From Aliivibrio wodanis (GTDB taxonomy: Bacteria; Pseudomonadota; Gammaproteobacteria; Enterobacterales; Vibrionaceae), in contig LN554846.1 of assembly GCA_000953695.1 (NCBI GenBank), forward strand, positions 2,860,151-2,924,150: a stretch of DNA of 64,000 bases, in the 5' to 3' direction. The notes under the pieces were generated by a model. That model saw nothing but the letters and a program-made list of their open reading frames with translations. It ran no database searches and was not told where the DNA came from. A program made the translations under genes and the position numbers. Shown piece by piece: positions 1 to 12,010 of this stretch. The first letter of the stretch is position 1. The number at the start of each line of letters is the position of its first letter.

Positions 1-1166
<1,166 letters not shown>

Positions 1167-1548
1167 ATACAACCCCAAGAGGTTTCGTATGGACCATTTG
1201 CTTTCACTTTTCAAAGTGAAGACAAAACAGCAACCAAGGTTGAACTCGTCGCTATCTCTATATAAAAGATAGGGAGTTCTGGTTTTTCGCCGGATTCAAA
1301 ATACAAGAACACTTGAATGTGTTTTTAATTTGTTTATCTAAAAGATAAACAAAAGATATTAAGAACTTTTAAATTTTTGATTTAGATAACTCGTAAGTTA
1401 TTTAAATCAGTCAGCTTTCCAAATTGTTAAAGAGCTTAAAGCAAAAAGCTTTAATCAATAATCGAAATCATTAATTAAAGCTCTGTCACTTCAACTTATT
1501 AAAACCTAATCAATCTGTGTGAACACTCATAAATTGCAATCTATCGTT
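1167..1548 (-). other. 16S-23S internal transcribed spacer without tRNA
   Basis: This 382-base spacer separates the two rRNA genes. I looked for a tRNA (acceptor stem, GGTTCGA T-loop, CCA) on the transcribed strand and found none, so this is a tRNA-less operon type, which vibrios are known to carry. A boxA-like antitermination element (GCTCTTTAACAATTT) lies at about 1413-1435 on the minus strand. Several AT-rich palindromes, such as TTTGTTTATC/GATAAACAAA near 1329-1353 and GATTTAGATAACT/AAGTTATTTAAATC near 1379-1409, probably form processing stems for RNase III. Confidence 0.85.
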
Positions 1549-3091
<1,543 letters not shown>

Positions 3092-3348
3092 AAGTTTTTT
3101 GATACCTTTCAGCAGAAAGGATATCGACTCAATGATTAATACTGATTTCTTACATAAAAGTAATTTTGTGTAGTCACTCAGTTCATTGATTATTTTTGTT
3201 TGAATTCACTTCGAAAAGCAAAAGCAAACTAGTGATTATCAACTCACAAGTGCCCACACAGATTAATAGGTTTCAAATTGTTAAAGAGCTTTTCTTTCAA
3301 CAACTTAACGTTTCCGCTTCGTTGCTTCAGGCTGAGTATAATACAGAG
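3092..3348 (-). other. rrn leader with boxA antitermination element
   Basis: This is transcribed leader between the rrn promoters and the 16S gene. A boxA-type element (GCTCTTTAACAATTT) lies at 3271-3290 on the minus strand and repeats the one in the 16S-23S spacer. Such elements load the Nus antitermination complex on rRNA transcripts. The leader has no reading frame that looks like a gene. It is moderately AT-rich, with sequences that can pair with the spacer to form the 16S processing stem. Confidence 0.8.
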
Positions 3349-3365
3349 CCAATATTTTAAGTCAA
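3338..3365 (-). promoter_or_regulatory. rrn promoter P2
   Basis: On the minus strand a -35 hexamer TTGACT (3365 to 3360) is followed by a 16-base spacer and a -10 hexamer TATTAT (3343 to 3338). It lies about 250 bases upstream of the 16S gene and downstream of P1, the standard tandem arrangement of rRNA promoters. This is inferred from sequence only. Confidence 0.7.
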
Positions 3366-3448
3366 TACTTATTTAAAAATAATTTTAAACACTAAAAACT
3401 TAATGCCACTAGGTTCTTGCTTTCGCTTTTCCTTGGTAACGGATGCGC

Positions 3449-3476
3449 ATTATAGGGAGCACTGATAGTTTCGCAA
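3449..3476 (-). promoter_or_regulatory. rrn promoter P1
   Basis: On the minus strand TTGCGA (3476 to 3471), a 16-base spacer and TATAAT (3454 to 3449) are followed at once by a GC-rich GCGC discriminator, the hallmark of stringently controlled rRNA promoters. The A/T-tract stretch just upstream, 3480-3520, could act as an UP element. The rest of the gap up to the divergent RRM gene at 3668 is AT-rich and should hold the promoter of that gene; no further element is clear. Confidence 0.8.
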
Positions 3477-3667
3477 GTACTTTTTTAAAATTTCATTCTA
3501 AGTGATTATTTTCTACACAGATCACTTTTTTTCACACAAAAGCCCTACAAGAAATGAACATTGACTTAATTAGTTGGCAATTGATAAATAATATAAGTAG
3601 TATCAATGTGATTTTATTGTTAATTCATTACCTTTCATTTATTTTATTTTACTAGACCTTACTTATC

Positions 3668-4153
3668 ATGAAATCTACTAATTCAAATATTATTATTATT
3701 GCTATTGCTGCACTCGGTGCAGGCGCCGTCTCTTTGTTCCCAACGGCATCTCCTGCTTTTACTTTCGCTCTTGGCGCAGTAATTACTGGTTTTACACTGC
3801 TAACCATTAATAAAGCACCAACTAACATAAGAAGTATTAAAGCTTCTGTTGATGAATCTCTATCTTCAGAGCAAGCAAGTACTACTCTTTATGTTGGTAA
3901 CCTACCTTATCGAGCAAATGAATCAGATGTAAAAGATCTATTTGCTGAATTTGGGGACGTTTTTGCGGTTCGCCTAATGAAAGATAAGCGTACAGGTAAA
4001 AGAAGAGGCTTTGGTTTTGTGGTTGTTGCAAGTAAAGATGCGGATAGCGTTATCGAAAACTTAAACAATAACGAGTTTGATCAGCGTACTCTTAAAGTAC
4101 GTATTGCGAATGATCCTAAAACTTCGGGTAACCCAAATATTGAAGAGGACTAA
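3668..4153 (+). CDS. Membrane-anchored RNA-recognition-motif (RRM) protein
   Basis: The protein has 161 residues. Residues 7-24 and about 30-46 are hydrophobic and look like two membrane segments. A single RRM fold follows at about 73-146, with RNP2 LYVGNL (74-79) and RNP1 KRRGFGFV (111-118), including the aromatic residues that stack on RNA bases. RRM proteins of this size bind single-stranded RNA, often as cold-shock or RNA-chaperone proteins in bacteria; the membrane anchor is the unusual part. The gene is divergent from the rrn operon, and its 3' end overlaps the convergent murI by 38 bases. The RNA target is unknown. Confidence 0.85.
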   Translation: MKSTNSNIIIIAIAALGAGAVSLFPTASPAFTFALGAVITGFTLLTINKAPTNIRSIKASVDESLSSEQASTTLYVGNLPYRANESDVKDLFAEFGDVFAVRLMKDKRTGKRRGFGFVVVASKDADSVIENLNNNEFDQRTLKVRIANDPKTSGNPNIEED

Positions 4154-4904
4154 ATCCTAGTTCTTGAAATGTTTTATTAAGTGCCTCTTCATTCTCTGTT
4201 GAGGCACTACAAAATACCTCCCCCTTTATAACTTCTCCTGCTTCCTCTTTATATTCTCCTAGTAACTGCTTTACTCTTCTTGCTATGGCTACACCTGAAT
4301 CAATAAGCAAAACATTACCATTTAGTACTTTTTTAATTTCATTTTTCAAAAATGGAAAATGAGTACAACCAAGAACAATCGTATCAACCTTATTTTGCCA
4401 GGGAGATAGAATGCCCTTTAACTCTTCCAGGTCTACATCTACTCCAATCATTTTCTCTTCTGCCATTTCAACTAATCTTGTCGATCCTAGTAGCTGTACA
4501 TCAGATATTGGAGCAAATGATTTGATTAATTCGTAAGTATAGCTCCGCTTAACCGTAGCAGGAGTAGCAAGCAAGCCTATTTTATTTGAAACAAGCGCTG
4601 CTGGCTTTATTGCAGGGACAACACCAACGACTGGTATGGTTAACTTATCTCTAAGTGCCGGTAGAACAATCGTACTTGCTGTATTACAGGCTATCACCAC
4701 TATATCTATAGAAAACTTAGCACAAAGCTGAGAAATTATATGCGTCGTTCTTTCAATTAATACTGATTCTGTAAGTTCACCATATGGGAACGCTGCATTA
4801 TCAAAGGCATAGATATATTTTTCTAAAGGTAATTGGTATTGAATCTCTCTATATACAGATAACCCACCGATACCTGAATCAAAAATCAAAATATGTTTTG
4901 GCAT
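4116..4904 (-). CDS. murI: Glutamate racemase
   Basis: MurI converts L-glutamate to D-glutamate for peptidoglycan synthesis in the cytoplasm. The 262-residue protein starts with the family signature [10 protein letters not shown] at residues 7-16. It carries both catalytic cysteines: C73 in the ACNTAST motif and C180 in the LGCTHFPF motif. I chose the ATG at 4904 because family members begin MxxxILIFDSG; a GTG four codons upstream is the alternative, and neither has a strong ribosome site. It lies 62 bases downstream of the PP-loop gene, and its 3' end overlaps the convergent RRM gene. The neighbouring btuB and trmA match the E. coli order. Confidence 0.95.
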   Translation of the reverse strand: MPKHILIFDSGIGGLSVYREIQYQLPLEKYIYAFDNAAFPYGELTESVLIERTTHIISQLCAKFSIDIVVIACNTASTIVLPALRDKLTIPVVGVVPAIKPAALVSNKIGLLATPATVKRSYTYELIKSFAPISDVQLLGSTRLVEMAEEKMIGVDVDLEELKGILSPWQNKVDTIVLGCTHFPFLKNEIKKVLNGNVLLIDSGVAIARRVKQLLGEYKEEAGEVIKGEVFCSASTENEEALNKTFQELGFSPLQYLGYPKF

Positions 4905-4966
4905 AACTGAAACCACAGACTCTTTATAGTCGATATGAAGATTGGAGCTTCATCATACCGCTTATG

Positions 4967-5638
4967 CTATTTTTGTAAAACAGAAGCCTGATAACGTAAA
5001 TGAGTAAATCGTTCTTGCTCATCAATTGTTGTACTAAATAATTCTATCGAACCGTTAAAACAAGGGGCCTCTATTACTAGAGTATGAAACTCACCATTTT
5101 CCCCGCATGGGTCAACTTGTTTTGGCAGTTCAGAAAGCAGATTAATTGTGTACTCTTTACCACAGAAGTTATTATCTAATTGAGTTCCATCCGTTGTGAC
5201 AAGAATGGTTCGAATTCCGCAACTAATAATTTCTTTTGCTAACTCATTACTTGATTGTCCTACCAATGGGAATACACACTCCCAACCCGCCTCTTCTATA
5301 TAGCTTTTTCTATACTCGACAATACCATTGCAAAACATATCACCAAAAGCGACGGCATTAAATTCAATACCACATTCTTTGAAGCCTTCTACTACTAAGC
5401 GTTGATATTCATTATTAGCAGGGAACACAGTAGGCAATTCGATTGTGATTAATGGTAGATCAGTTAGATCAGCCTGCATTTGAACAACGGAAATAGGAGT
5501 GACTTGAAAAGGCACTTCATTTGCTACATGTGTGGTATATAAGCCGACAACGTCATACTCAGGATTATTAAGTAGGTAGATAAGAGTTAGTGTCGAGTCT
5601 TTACCTGATGACCAACTGATGATGACTTTCTTTTTCAT
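4967..5638 (-). CDS. DUF71/COG2102 PP-loop ATPase, probable B12-salvage protein
   Basis: The 223-residue protein begins with an N-type ATP pyrophosphatase P-loop, SWSSGKDS, at residues 8-15. The rest matches the DUF71 family, whose eukaryotic and archaeal members (Dph6) amidate diphthine. Bacteria do not make diphthamide, so that reaction is unlikely here. I recall a published comparative-genomic proposal that a bacterial DUF71 subgroup acts in cobalamin salvage, and the position directly downstream of riboswitch-controlled btuB fits it. A hairpin terminator (5655-5679) separates it from btuB, so expression may need readthrough or a promoter inside btuB. E. coli lacks a gene at this spot. Confidence 0.8.
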   Translation of the reverse strand: MKKKVIISWSSGKDSTLTLIYLLNNPEYDVVGLYTTHVANEVPFQVTPISVVQMQADLTDLPLITIELPTVFPANNEYQRLVVEGFKECGIEFNAVAFGDMFCNGIVEYRKSYIEEAGWECVFPLVGQSSNELAKEIISCGIRTILVTTDGTQLDNNFCGKEYTINLLSELPKQVDPCGENGEFHTLVIEAPCFNGSIELFSTTIDEQERFTHLRYQASVLQK

Positions 5639-5654
5639 ATAGACCCCAGAAAAG

Positions 5655-5679
5655 AAAACCGCCTATTAAAGGCGGTTTT
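5655..5679 (-). terminator. Intrinsic terminator after btuB
   Basis: A 9-bp perfect stem (AAAACCGCC/GGCGGTTTT) with a 7-base loop is followed on the minus strand by TTTTCTTTTC. It lies between the btuB stop codon and the PP-loop gene, only 17 bases before the latter's start codon. Confidence 0.85.
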
Positions 5680-5684
5680 ATGAG

Positions 5685-7526
5685 TTAAAAAATGTAAGAA
5701 GCACTTAAATAATAACTACGCTCTTGAGTCTTATAATATTTAGCAGTTTCATATTCTTCATCAAGTAAATTACTCACTTTTCCTGACACCGTTACATTTG
5801 ATGTTACATAATAATTAGCTGATAAATTCCATAACATATAAGCGTCTAATTTATCATTATTACTATAATCAGAATATCGGTCACCTTGGTAAGTCATACC
5901 TAAAGAAGCATCCCACTCATCTTGTGTAAATGTTCCAATCCAAGACCCTGTCTCTTTTGCTCGACGAGCAAGTTGCTTCCCTTCTGAATCTTCAGGATCC
6001 ATTAGTGCTAAACTAACATGATGATCTATAGCTCCAGTACTAAAGTCGCCTTCTAATTCGATACCTTTAATATCAGCATCAGTATTTATTGGAGCCCAAC
6101 CTAAGTGCTCATAATAAATAATCATATCTTTAATATCAGAAGAAAATGCATTTAAGCGCCAGCTCACCAGTTCAAACTGACCTATCAAGCCAATCTCCGC
6201 TGAATTTGACTCTTCTGCATTAAGCTCTGAATTCCCGAAATTAGGATCATACAAATCATAAAATGAAGGGGCTTTAAAAGCCGTGCCATAACTTACATAT
6301 GTTTTTAGGTTGCTATTAAGCGCGTAAGCCAACGCCATTGACCACGTAGTAAAATCACCAAAACCACTGTCTTTATCAAAACGAGCACTACTATCAAAAG
6401 TAAAATCATTAATCTCAGCGGTTGTCGTAACAAAAACTGCTTTATTCGTTCTATCTTTTTTTGTGTAATCTATTGTACCGCTTGATACGTCTTCGTTAGC
6501 AAAATCTAAACCTGCATTTACAATCCAGTTATTCGTATATTGATAACTATTTAACCAATTAATTGTAGTGCGATTTGTTTTATATATAGATTGGTACTCT
6601 GGCTCACTTTCAGGATACGAATTATTTTCTTGAAGAGATTTTGATACATTCAAACGACTAGATAGTTTATCGCCAGTATATTTAACACCACCATTAATTT
6701 GAAAGAATTCAGCATCTTGTTTGTTTAATGCTGTATTCCAACCACTATCACTACCATTAAAGTCATTCAGAGAATCTACATAATATAAATCTACATTAAG
6801 ACTAACCTTAGAAGATAAATCATGCACTAAAGAAGCTACGAAATTTTTTGACTCATATCCATACTCGCCGCCAATATCTTTTGTTGTACCTTCCTTAATA
6901 TTGTAACCATCACTTTCTTTATAGTTTACCGAGAAAGTACCATAAGTATTTTCATTCAATAGGCTTTTAGATTGCCAAGAAGTTTGATAGTAACCATCAC
7001 TCCCAGCGCTCATCTTTATTTGATGAATATTTTGTTTATGTGGTGTTCTAGTGATTAAATTAATAACACCACCAATAGAGTCAGCCCCATAAATCGCGGC
7101 TCTAGGTCCACGAATAACTTCTACTTGCTCAATAGTTTCAACTGGAATAATTGAAAAATCAAACCCTCCCGAAGATGCATTGTTAATTTTCATACCATTA
7201 AGAAGAACTAAAGTGTGCTTACTCTCAGAACCTCGTAAAAATATGGATGTTGTATTTGAAGGTCCTCCACTTTCACCAACTTGAACACCAGGAATATAAC
7301 GTAGTACTTCCGTTAATGTTTTAGCTTGTAAACGTTCAATTTCTTCTTTTGTTACAACACTAATTGATGCTAATACCGAAGATTCTGACTGTTCAAATCG
7401 ATTCGCAGTAACAACCATTGTCTCATCAGTTTCAATAGTTGTATTTTGAGCAAATACAGGGGAAGTATAGGCGTGAGAAAGCAGCGACACTATTGCTGTC
7501 GCAAGGGCAGTTTTTTTCATTTCCAT
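5685..7526 (-). CDS. btuB: Vitamin B12 TonB-dependent outer-membrane receptor
   Basis: BtuB imports cobalamin across the outer membrane using TonB energy. The 613-residue protein has a signal peptide (residues 1-26, ending VFAQ), then a TonB-box-like segment ETMVVTA near residue 34. A plug domain follows, with the family pattern of ERLQAKTLTEVLRYIPGVQV and an RGPRAAIYG block. After it comes a 22-strand barrel that ends in aromatic F (SASYIF). Two in-frame ATGs (7526 and 7520) are possible; AGGAAA is better spaced for the second. A cobalamin riboswitch lies in its leader, so expression should fall when B12 is plentiful. A terminator follows it. Confidence 0.93.
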   Translation of the reverse strand: MEMKKTALATAIVSLLSHAYTSPVFAQNTTIETDETMVVTANRFEQSESSVLASISVVTKEEIERLQAKTLTEVLRYIPGVQVGESGGPSNTTSIFLRGSESKHTLVLLNGMKINNASSGGFDFSIIPVETIEQVEVIRGPRAAIYGADSIGGVINLITRTPHKQNIHQIKMSAGSDGYYQTSWQSKSLLNENTYGTFSVNYKESDGYNIKEGTTKDIGGEYGYESKNFVASLVHDLSSKVSLNVDLYYVDSLNDFNGSDSGWNTALNKQDAEFFQINGGVKYTGDKLSSRLNVSKSLQENNSYPESEPEYQSIYKTNRTTINWLNSYQYTNNWIVNAGLDFANEDVSSGTIDYTKKDRTNKAVFVTTTAEINDFTFDSSARFDKDSGFGDFTTWSMALAYALNSNLKTYVSYGTAFKAPSFYDLYDPNFGNSELNAEESNSAEIGLIGQFELVSWRLNAFSSDIKDMIIYYEHLGWAPINTDADIKGIELEGDFSTGAIDHHVSLALMDPEDSEGKQLARRAKETGSWIGTFTQDEWDASLGMTYQGDRYSDYSNNDKLDAYMLWNLSANYYVTSNVTVSGKVSNLLDEEYETAKYYKTQERSYYLSASYIF

Positions 7527-7580
7527 TGTTTCCTAAAATCGCGTTAAGTCCATACAGTAATACATCATGTATCACTTATT

Positions 7581-7756
7581 GTTGGCAGGTCTTCGGACTT
7601 AAGAGCAGTTAACCTAAAGTACTCACTTCCCATTATTTTTCTCTATATCCTTTATCATACAGAAAAACAACAGTGTGAATGGATATGTACCTTCGTTCTC
7701 TCTTACCGCTGCGCGTCAGTTCTGGATTTTCACCAGATTCCCTTTTCAGGCTATTA
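7581..7756 (-). promoter_or_regulatory. Cobalamin (AdoCbl) riboswitch in the btuB leader
   Basis: On the minus strand the leader carries the B12-riboswitch core. AGCCTGAAAAGGGAATCTGG comes first, then TGAAAATCCAGAACTGACGC, then CAGCGGTAAG. Near the 3' end is TCCGAAGACCTGCC at about 7597-7584. These match the conserved GGTGAAAATCC, CTGACGCGCAGCGGTAA and GAAGACCTGCC boxes of the family. The aptamer ends about 55 bases before the btuB start, so control of ribosome access is plausible; I see no strong terminator between them. The remaining gap, 7757-7944, should carry the btuB and trmA promoters, and no clear element was resolved there. Confidence 0.93.
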
Positions 7757-7944
7757 TCGAATATGAGAATAGCGCACCAACATTGGCGAAATACTAGAGG
7801 TGTACAGTACTCTTGTCTAGGTTTATGTGCTGAATATCACAGTGCTTATACAATTAGTTTCGACCAATCACACACAAATACTGGACAACAGATCTCTATC
7901 GCATAAAATCGGCGCTCTTATTTTGAGCAGCGCGAGGCAAGACA

Positions 7945-9051
7945 ATGACACAATCCGTCATGAACCCAGAAAATTATCAAGTACAATTAGATGAAAAAGC
8001 AGAAACACTATCTACTTTATTTTCTGAATTTGACGTTCCAGAATTGGAAGTCTTCTCTTCTCCTGCTGAAAACTACCGCATGCGTGCAGAGTTTCGAGTT
8101 TGGCATGAAGGTGACGATATGTATTACGTCATGTTCGATCAAAAAACAAAAGAGAAATACCGTGTAGATTATTTCTTACCTGCTACTCGTCTTATTAACG
8201 ATTTAATGCCACTGCTCGCTGAAGCAGTAAAAGAAAGTAAAACACTGCGCTATAAAATGTTCCAAGTTGATTTTTTATCAACACTAAGCGGTGAAATCTT
8301 AGTATCTATGCTCTACCACCGTCAATTAGATGAGGCTTGGAAAAAAGAAGCTGCTGCATTAAAGCAGCGTTTAAATGATGAAGGGTTTAATTTAAATATT
8401 ATTGGCCGCGCACGTAAAATGAAAATCGTTTTAGACCAAGAATTCGTTATTGAAAAACTAAAAGTTAATGATGATATTTTAACTTATAAGCAAGTTGAAA
8501 ACAGCTTTACACAACCTAACGGTATTGTTGCTCAAAAAATGTTGGAATGGGCTGTAGATTGCACACAAAGCAGCCAAGGTGATTTACTAGAGCTTTACTG
8601 TGGTAACGGTAACTTCTCTTTAGCATTAGCTAAAAACTTTGATCGTGTTTTAGCGACAGAGCTTGCAAAACCTTCAGTTGAATCTGCACAGTATAATATC
8701 GCAGCAAACAATATTGATAATGTTCAAATCATTCGTATGTCAGCAGAAGACTTTACTGATGCGATGGAAGGTAAACGAGAGTTTAGACGCTTAAAAGATC
8801 AAAACATTGACTTAAAGAGCTATAACTGTAATACCATTTTTGTCGATCCACCGCGCTCAGGCATGGATGAAGGCACTTGTAAAATGGTACAAGGTTATGA
8901 GCGTATTATGTATATCTCTTGCAACCCTGAAACATTGAAAGAAAACTTAGAAATTTTAGGTAAAACCCATAATATCACTCGTTTTGCGCTGTTCGACCAA
9001 TTTCCATATACCCATCATATGGAAGCTGGAGTTTTCTTAGAAAGAAAATAA
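7945..9051 (+). CDS. trmA: tRNA (uracil-54-C5)-methyltransferase
   Basis: TrmA makes ribothymidine at position 54 of the tRNA T-loop using S-adenosylmethionine. The length, 368 residues, matches E. coli (366). The SAM-binding region [16 protein letters not shown] and the [10 protein letters not shown] motif are present. The catalytic cysteine is C326 in YISCNPETL, and the general-base glutamate is E360 in HHMEAGVF. The start ATG follows a GAGG ribosome site at 8-base spacing. It is divergent from btuB, as in E. coli, and ends at a bidirectional terminator shared with yijD. Confidence 0.96.
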   Translation: MTQSVMNPENYQVQLDEKAETLSTLFSEFDVPELEVFSSPAENYRMRAEFRVWHEGDDMYYVMFDQKTKEKYRVDYFLPATRLINDLMPLLAEAVKESKTLRYKMFQVDFLSTLSGEILVSMLYHRQLDEAWKKEAAALKQRLNDEGFNLNIIGRARKMKIVLDQEFVIEKLKVNDDILTYKQVENSFTQPNGIVAQKMLEWAVDCTQSSQGDLLELYCGNGNFSLALAKNFDRVLATELAKPSVESAQYNIAANNIDNVQIIRMSAEDFTDAMEGKREFRRLKDQNIDLKSYNCNTIFVDPPRSGMDEGTCKMVQGYERIMYISCNPETLKENLEILGKTHNITRFALFDQFPYTHHMEAGVFLERK

Positions 9052-9091
9052 CTTACTATCCTAATTGTAATTAGTACTAAAAGTAACAGAT

Positions 9092-9146
9092 AAAAAAAGG
9101 CCCAGAAGCATACTATTCTCACTAGTATAATTCTGAGCCTTTTTTA
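9092..9146. terminator. Bidirectional terminator between trmA and yijD
   Basis: AAAAAAAGGCCCAGAA pairs with TTCTGAGCCTTTTTT with one mismatch, and an inner stem ATACTA/TAGTAT extends the hairpin. T-runs flank both sides, so it can stop transcription of trmA rightward and yijD leftward. Confidence 0.85.
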
Positions 9147-9156
9147 TTACTTCAAC

Positions 9157-9531
9157 TTATGCTTCAGCTTGTTCGCCTTTCTTATTCAACAGTCCCATTT
9201 TAACTGCAATCCAAAGTAGTAAACTTAATGCAACAAGGATAGAGAAAAAGTTACCACCCATTTCTGGGTATTGCGCTTTTACAAATGCAGAATGACCAAA
9301 TAAGCCAACAAAAAAGCACGCTACTGCGACAAGAGACGTATCATCATTCGCAGGTTGACGTAAATATTCTTGATATAGCCCTTGAGCTGCAAGAACTAGG
9401 GCTATAATAGGGAAAATTGAAAATGCTACTTCTGCAGCTGTAAAACCAATCCAGGTTGCATTTAAACAAAGACCAGCCACCACTGATAGCGCTAATGTCT
9501 TGCGTTCATTTCTACTATTTTCATGTGTCAT
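9157..9531 (-). CDS. yijD: YijD family inner-membrane protein (DUF1422)
   Basis: The 124-residue protein has four hydrophobic segments and matches E. coli YijD in several places, for example FSIFPIIALVL and the AQYPEMGGNFF block. Its function is not known. I place the start at the ATG at 9531 because GAGGT sits 8 bases before it; the longer frame upstream has no such site. It lies 44 bases downstream of fabR on the same strand, as in E. coli, so the two probably share a transcript. The gene pair ends at a bidirectional terminator. Confidence 0.88.
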   Translation of the reverse strand: MTHENSRNERKTLALSVVAGLCLNATWIGFTAAEVAFSIFPIIALVLAAQGLYQEYLRQPANDDTSLVAVACFFVGLFGHSAFVKAQYPEMGGNFFSILVALSLLLWIAVKMGLLNKKGEQAEA

Positions 9532-9575
9532 GTTTATTACCTCGTGTAGACATTGATTCACTATGACCAATGCAG

Positions 9576-10196
9576 TTAAATTCTATTTTTCATTTCTTTA
9601 CGGTACCAGTAAGCGCCTTTAGATAACATACGCAATTGGAAAATTAGCCGTTCAGAAAGCTCCTCTCTATATGCTGTATCTAAATCTAACGCTTCAGCTC
9701 CAGAGCTAAAGACTAACGTGACCGAGGCTTCAGCCTGTACTAATGCTTCTTCATGAGCCACACCTGTTGTGGCAACTAAATATTCCGTTAGTTCGGCAAC
9801 AAAGTGTTGGATTTCTCTTGCAACTGCCGCACGAAAAGCTGGAGATGTCCCAGAGCGCTCTCTTAATAGTAAACGAAATACATTAGGACTGCTTTCAATG
9901 AACTCCATAAAAGTGTCAACCGATGTCCGGATCACACTTCCTTCAACAACTATGCGTTGTCGAGCCTGTCTCATTAGTTGACGTAGGATAAGACCACCTT
10001 CATCAACTAAAGTTAAACCTAATTCATCCATATCTTTAAAATGGCGATAAAATGAGGTAGGTGCTATTCCTGCTTCTCTTGTCACTTCTCGTAAGCTTAA
10101 ACTCGTAAAACCTCTTTCGGCACATAGTAGGCAAAAAGCCGCATCGATAATTGTCCGGCGCGTTCTCTCTTTTTGCTGTGCTCGCACACCTTTCAC
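9576..10196 (-). CDS. fabR: TetR-family repressor of unsaturated fatty acid synthesis
   Basis: FabR represses fabA and fabB in response to the ratio of unsaturated to saturated acyl-thioesters. The N-terminal helix-turn-helix shows the conserved run [19 protein letters not shown], then [15 protein letters not shown] as recognition helix, almost identical to E. coli. The C-terminal ligand domain includes [11 protein letters not shown] prefer a GTG start at 10196, which has AAGAGG nine bases upstream and gives 206 residues beginning MKGVRAQQ, as in E. coli FabR. An ATG at 10259 would add 21 residues. It is divergent from sthA and followed by yijD. Confidence 0.92.
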   Translation of the reverse strand: MKGVRAQQKERTRRTIIDAAFCLLCAERGFTSLSLREVTREAGIAPTSFYRHFKDMDELGLTLVDEGGLILRQLMRQARQRIVVEGSVIRTSVDTFMEFIESSPNVFRLLLRERSGTSPAFRAAVAREIQHFVAELTEYLVATTGVAHEEALVQAEASVTLVFSSGAEALDLDTAYREELSERLIFQLRMLSKGAYWYRKEMKNRI

Positions 10197-10493
10197 ACTG
10201 TCAGACCTCTTCACTTCTTCTACAGCGTTAAGCTCATCAGCTTCAAATTCAGGATACATATATTTTACCGTATATTGCACAATTTAATTGAATGGGTATC
10301 ACAAACTTTTCACTAGTTCACATTATCGATTTCTATTTATCGATGTAAATGATGAAATCCATTATCAAGTATATTTCCACAAACAACGTGATCCTCTCCA
10401 CTCTATCTGACTCACTTGATTTACCAAATGAATGAAAAGGTTAAAATACTTAACTAGCAATGTTGCGAGATTGATAATAATAAGGCGCTCATA

Positions 10494-11909
10494 ATGACTA
10501 ACTCAAGCCCTACACATTCAACCCACTTTGATGCCATTGTCATTGGCAGTGGTCCTGGGGGAGAAGGCGCAGCAATGGGTCTCACTAAGGCAAACTTAAA
10601 TGTTGCTATTATTGAAAGAGAACCAAGCGTTGGTGGTGGTTGCACCCACTGGGGAACTATACCATCCAAAGCATTGCGTCACGCTGTTAGCCGTATTATT
10701 GAATTTAATTCAAACCCTCTCTACTGTAAGAATAATACCAGTCTTCATTCGACTTTTTCAGATATTTTAGGACATGCGAAAAGTGTAATCGATAAGCAAA
10801 CTAGAATGAGGCAAGGATTTTATGATCGTAACCAGTGTTCATTAATTTTTGGTGAAGCCAGTTTCGTCGAAAAAAATACTGTTGCCGTAACCGCAAAAGA
10901 CGGATCTATTGAAACCTATACCGCTGATAAGTTCATTATTGCCACAGGTTCTCGCCCTTATCGCCCTGCCGGAGTAAACTTCAATCATAGCCGAGTCTAT
11001 GACAGTGACTCAATTTTATCTCTTCAACATGATCCTCGACATATCATTATTTATGGTGCAGGGGTAATTGGTAGTGAATACGCATCAATCTTCCGCGGTT
11101 TGGGCGTTAAAGTTGATCTTGTTAATACTCGTGATCGCTTACTTTCTTTCCTAGATAATGAGATGTCTGACGCCCTCTCCTACCACTTTTGGAACAGTGG
11201 TATTGTGACTCGTAATGATGAAACCTTTGAGAGTATTGAAGCCAGTGATGAAGGGGTAGTGATGCACCTTGAATCTGGTAAAAAAATGAAAGCAGATTGC
11301 ATCTTATTTGCTAATGGAAGAACTGGTAATACAGATAAATTAAACCTATCTGCAGTAGGACTTGAAGCCGATTCTCGTGGACAGCTCAAGGTTAATGGCA
11401 ATTACCAAACAACTGCTGATCACATCTATGCTGTTGGTGATGTTATTGGTTATCCTAGTCTAGCTAGTGCCGCTTATGATCAAGGACGCTTTACCGCTCA
11501 AGCGATCACGAAAGGAAAAGCTGAGGCTCAGTTAATTGATCATATCCCTACAGGTATTTATACCATCCCTGAAATCAGCTCAGTAGGAAAAACAGAACAA
11601 GAACTAACAGTAGCAAAAGTACCTTATGAAGTAGGAAGAGCATCCTTCAAGCATTTAGCTCGTGCTCAAATTGCAGGAATGGATATTGGCAGTTTAAAAA
11701 TTCTTTTCCATCGTGAAACCAAAGAGATCTTAGGTATACATTGCTTTGGTGAGCGTGCTGCTGAAATCATTCATATCGGTCAAGCCATTATGGAACAAAA
11801 AGGCGAAGCTAACACTATTGAGTATTTTGTTAATACAACATTCAACTATCCAACAATGGCTGAAGCCTATCGTGTTGCCGCTCTAAATGGATTAAACCGC
11901 CTCTTTTAA
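10494..11909 (+). CDS. sthA: Soluble pyridine nucleotide transhydrogenase
   Basis: SthA (UdhA) transfers electrons from NADPH to NAD+ in the cytoplasm to balance the two pools. The 471-residue flavoprotein has the FAD-binding [12 protein letters not shown] motif (residues 18-29) and a second Rossmann motif [12 protein letters not shown]. The disulfide-reductase active-site region reads [13 protein letters not shown]. The first cysteine (C50) is present but the second is threonine (T55), which is normal for this enzyme and separates it from glutathione reductase. The C terminus, [17 protein letters not shown], equals that of E. coli. It is divergent from fabR with a 0.2-0.3 kb gap. Confidence 0.97.
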   Translation: MTNSSPTHSTHFDAIVIGSGPGGEGAAMGLTKANLNVAIIEREPSVGGGCTHWGTIPSKALRHAVSRIIEFNSNPLYCKNNTSLHSTFSDILGHAKSVIDKQTRMRQGFYDRNQCSLIFGEASFVEKNTVAVTAKDGSIETYTADKFIIATGSRPYRPAGVNFNHSRVYDSDSILSLQHDPRHIIIYGAGVIGSEYASIFRGLGVKVDLVNTRDRLLSFLDNEMSDALSYHFWNSGIVTRNDETFESIEASDEGVVMHLESGKKMKADCILFANGRTGNTDKLNLSAVGLEADSRGQLKVNGNYQTTADHIYAVGDVIGYPSLASAAYDQGRFTAQAITKGKAEAQLIDHIPTGIYTIPEISSVGKTEQELTVAKVPYEVGRASFKHLARAQIAGMDIGSLKILFHRETKEILGIHCFGERAAEIIHIGQAIMEQKGEANTIEYFVNTTFNYPTMAEAYRVAALNGLNRLF

Positions 11910-11943
11910 ATCAAAAAAAGAGCAACATATACAAACAAATAAT

Positions 11944-11978
11944 AAAAAGGGATTGAGCATGACTTAACCCCTTTTTTT
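11944..11978. terminator. Terminator between sthA and dinF
   Basis: AAAAAGGG and CCCCTTTTTTTT flank a loop of about 14 bases with extra AT pairs. T-runs on both sides suggest use by sthA (rightward) and dinF (leftward). Confidence 0.6.
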
Positions 11979-12010
11979 TATTTAACTATCAATGAAATAG
12001 AGTGTTTGGC

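Noticed and set aside
1167-1548. A tRNA gene in the 16S-23S spacer
   Set aside because: No T-loop GGTTCGA, no acceptor stem and no CCA were found on the transcribed strand.
7679-7906. A 75-codon frame upstream of trmA
   Set aside because: It runs antisense through the cobalamin riboswitch and has no credible ribosome site.
10319-10345. A short dyad (ATCGAT on both sides of TTCTATTT) upstream of sthA as an operator
   Set aside because: The two ATCGAT words are palindromes themselves, so the symmetry is weak evidence. It does not resemble the known FabR site.
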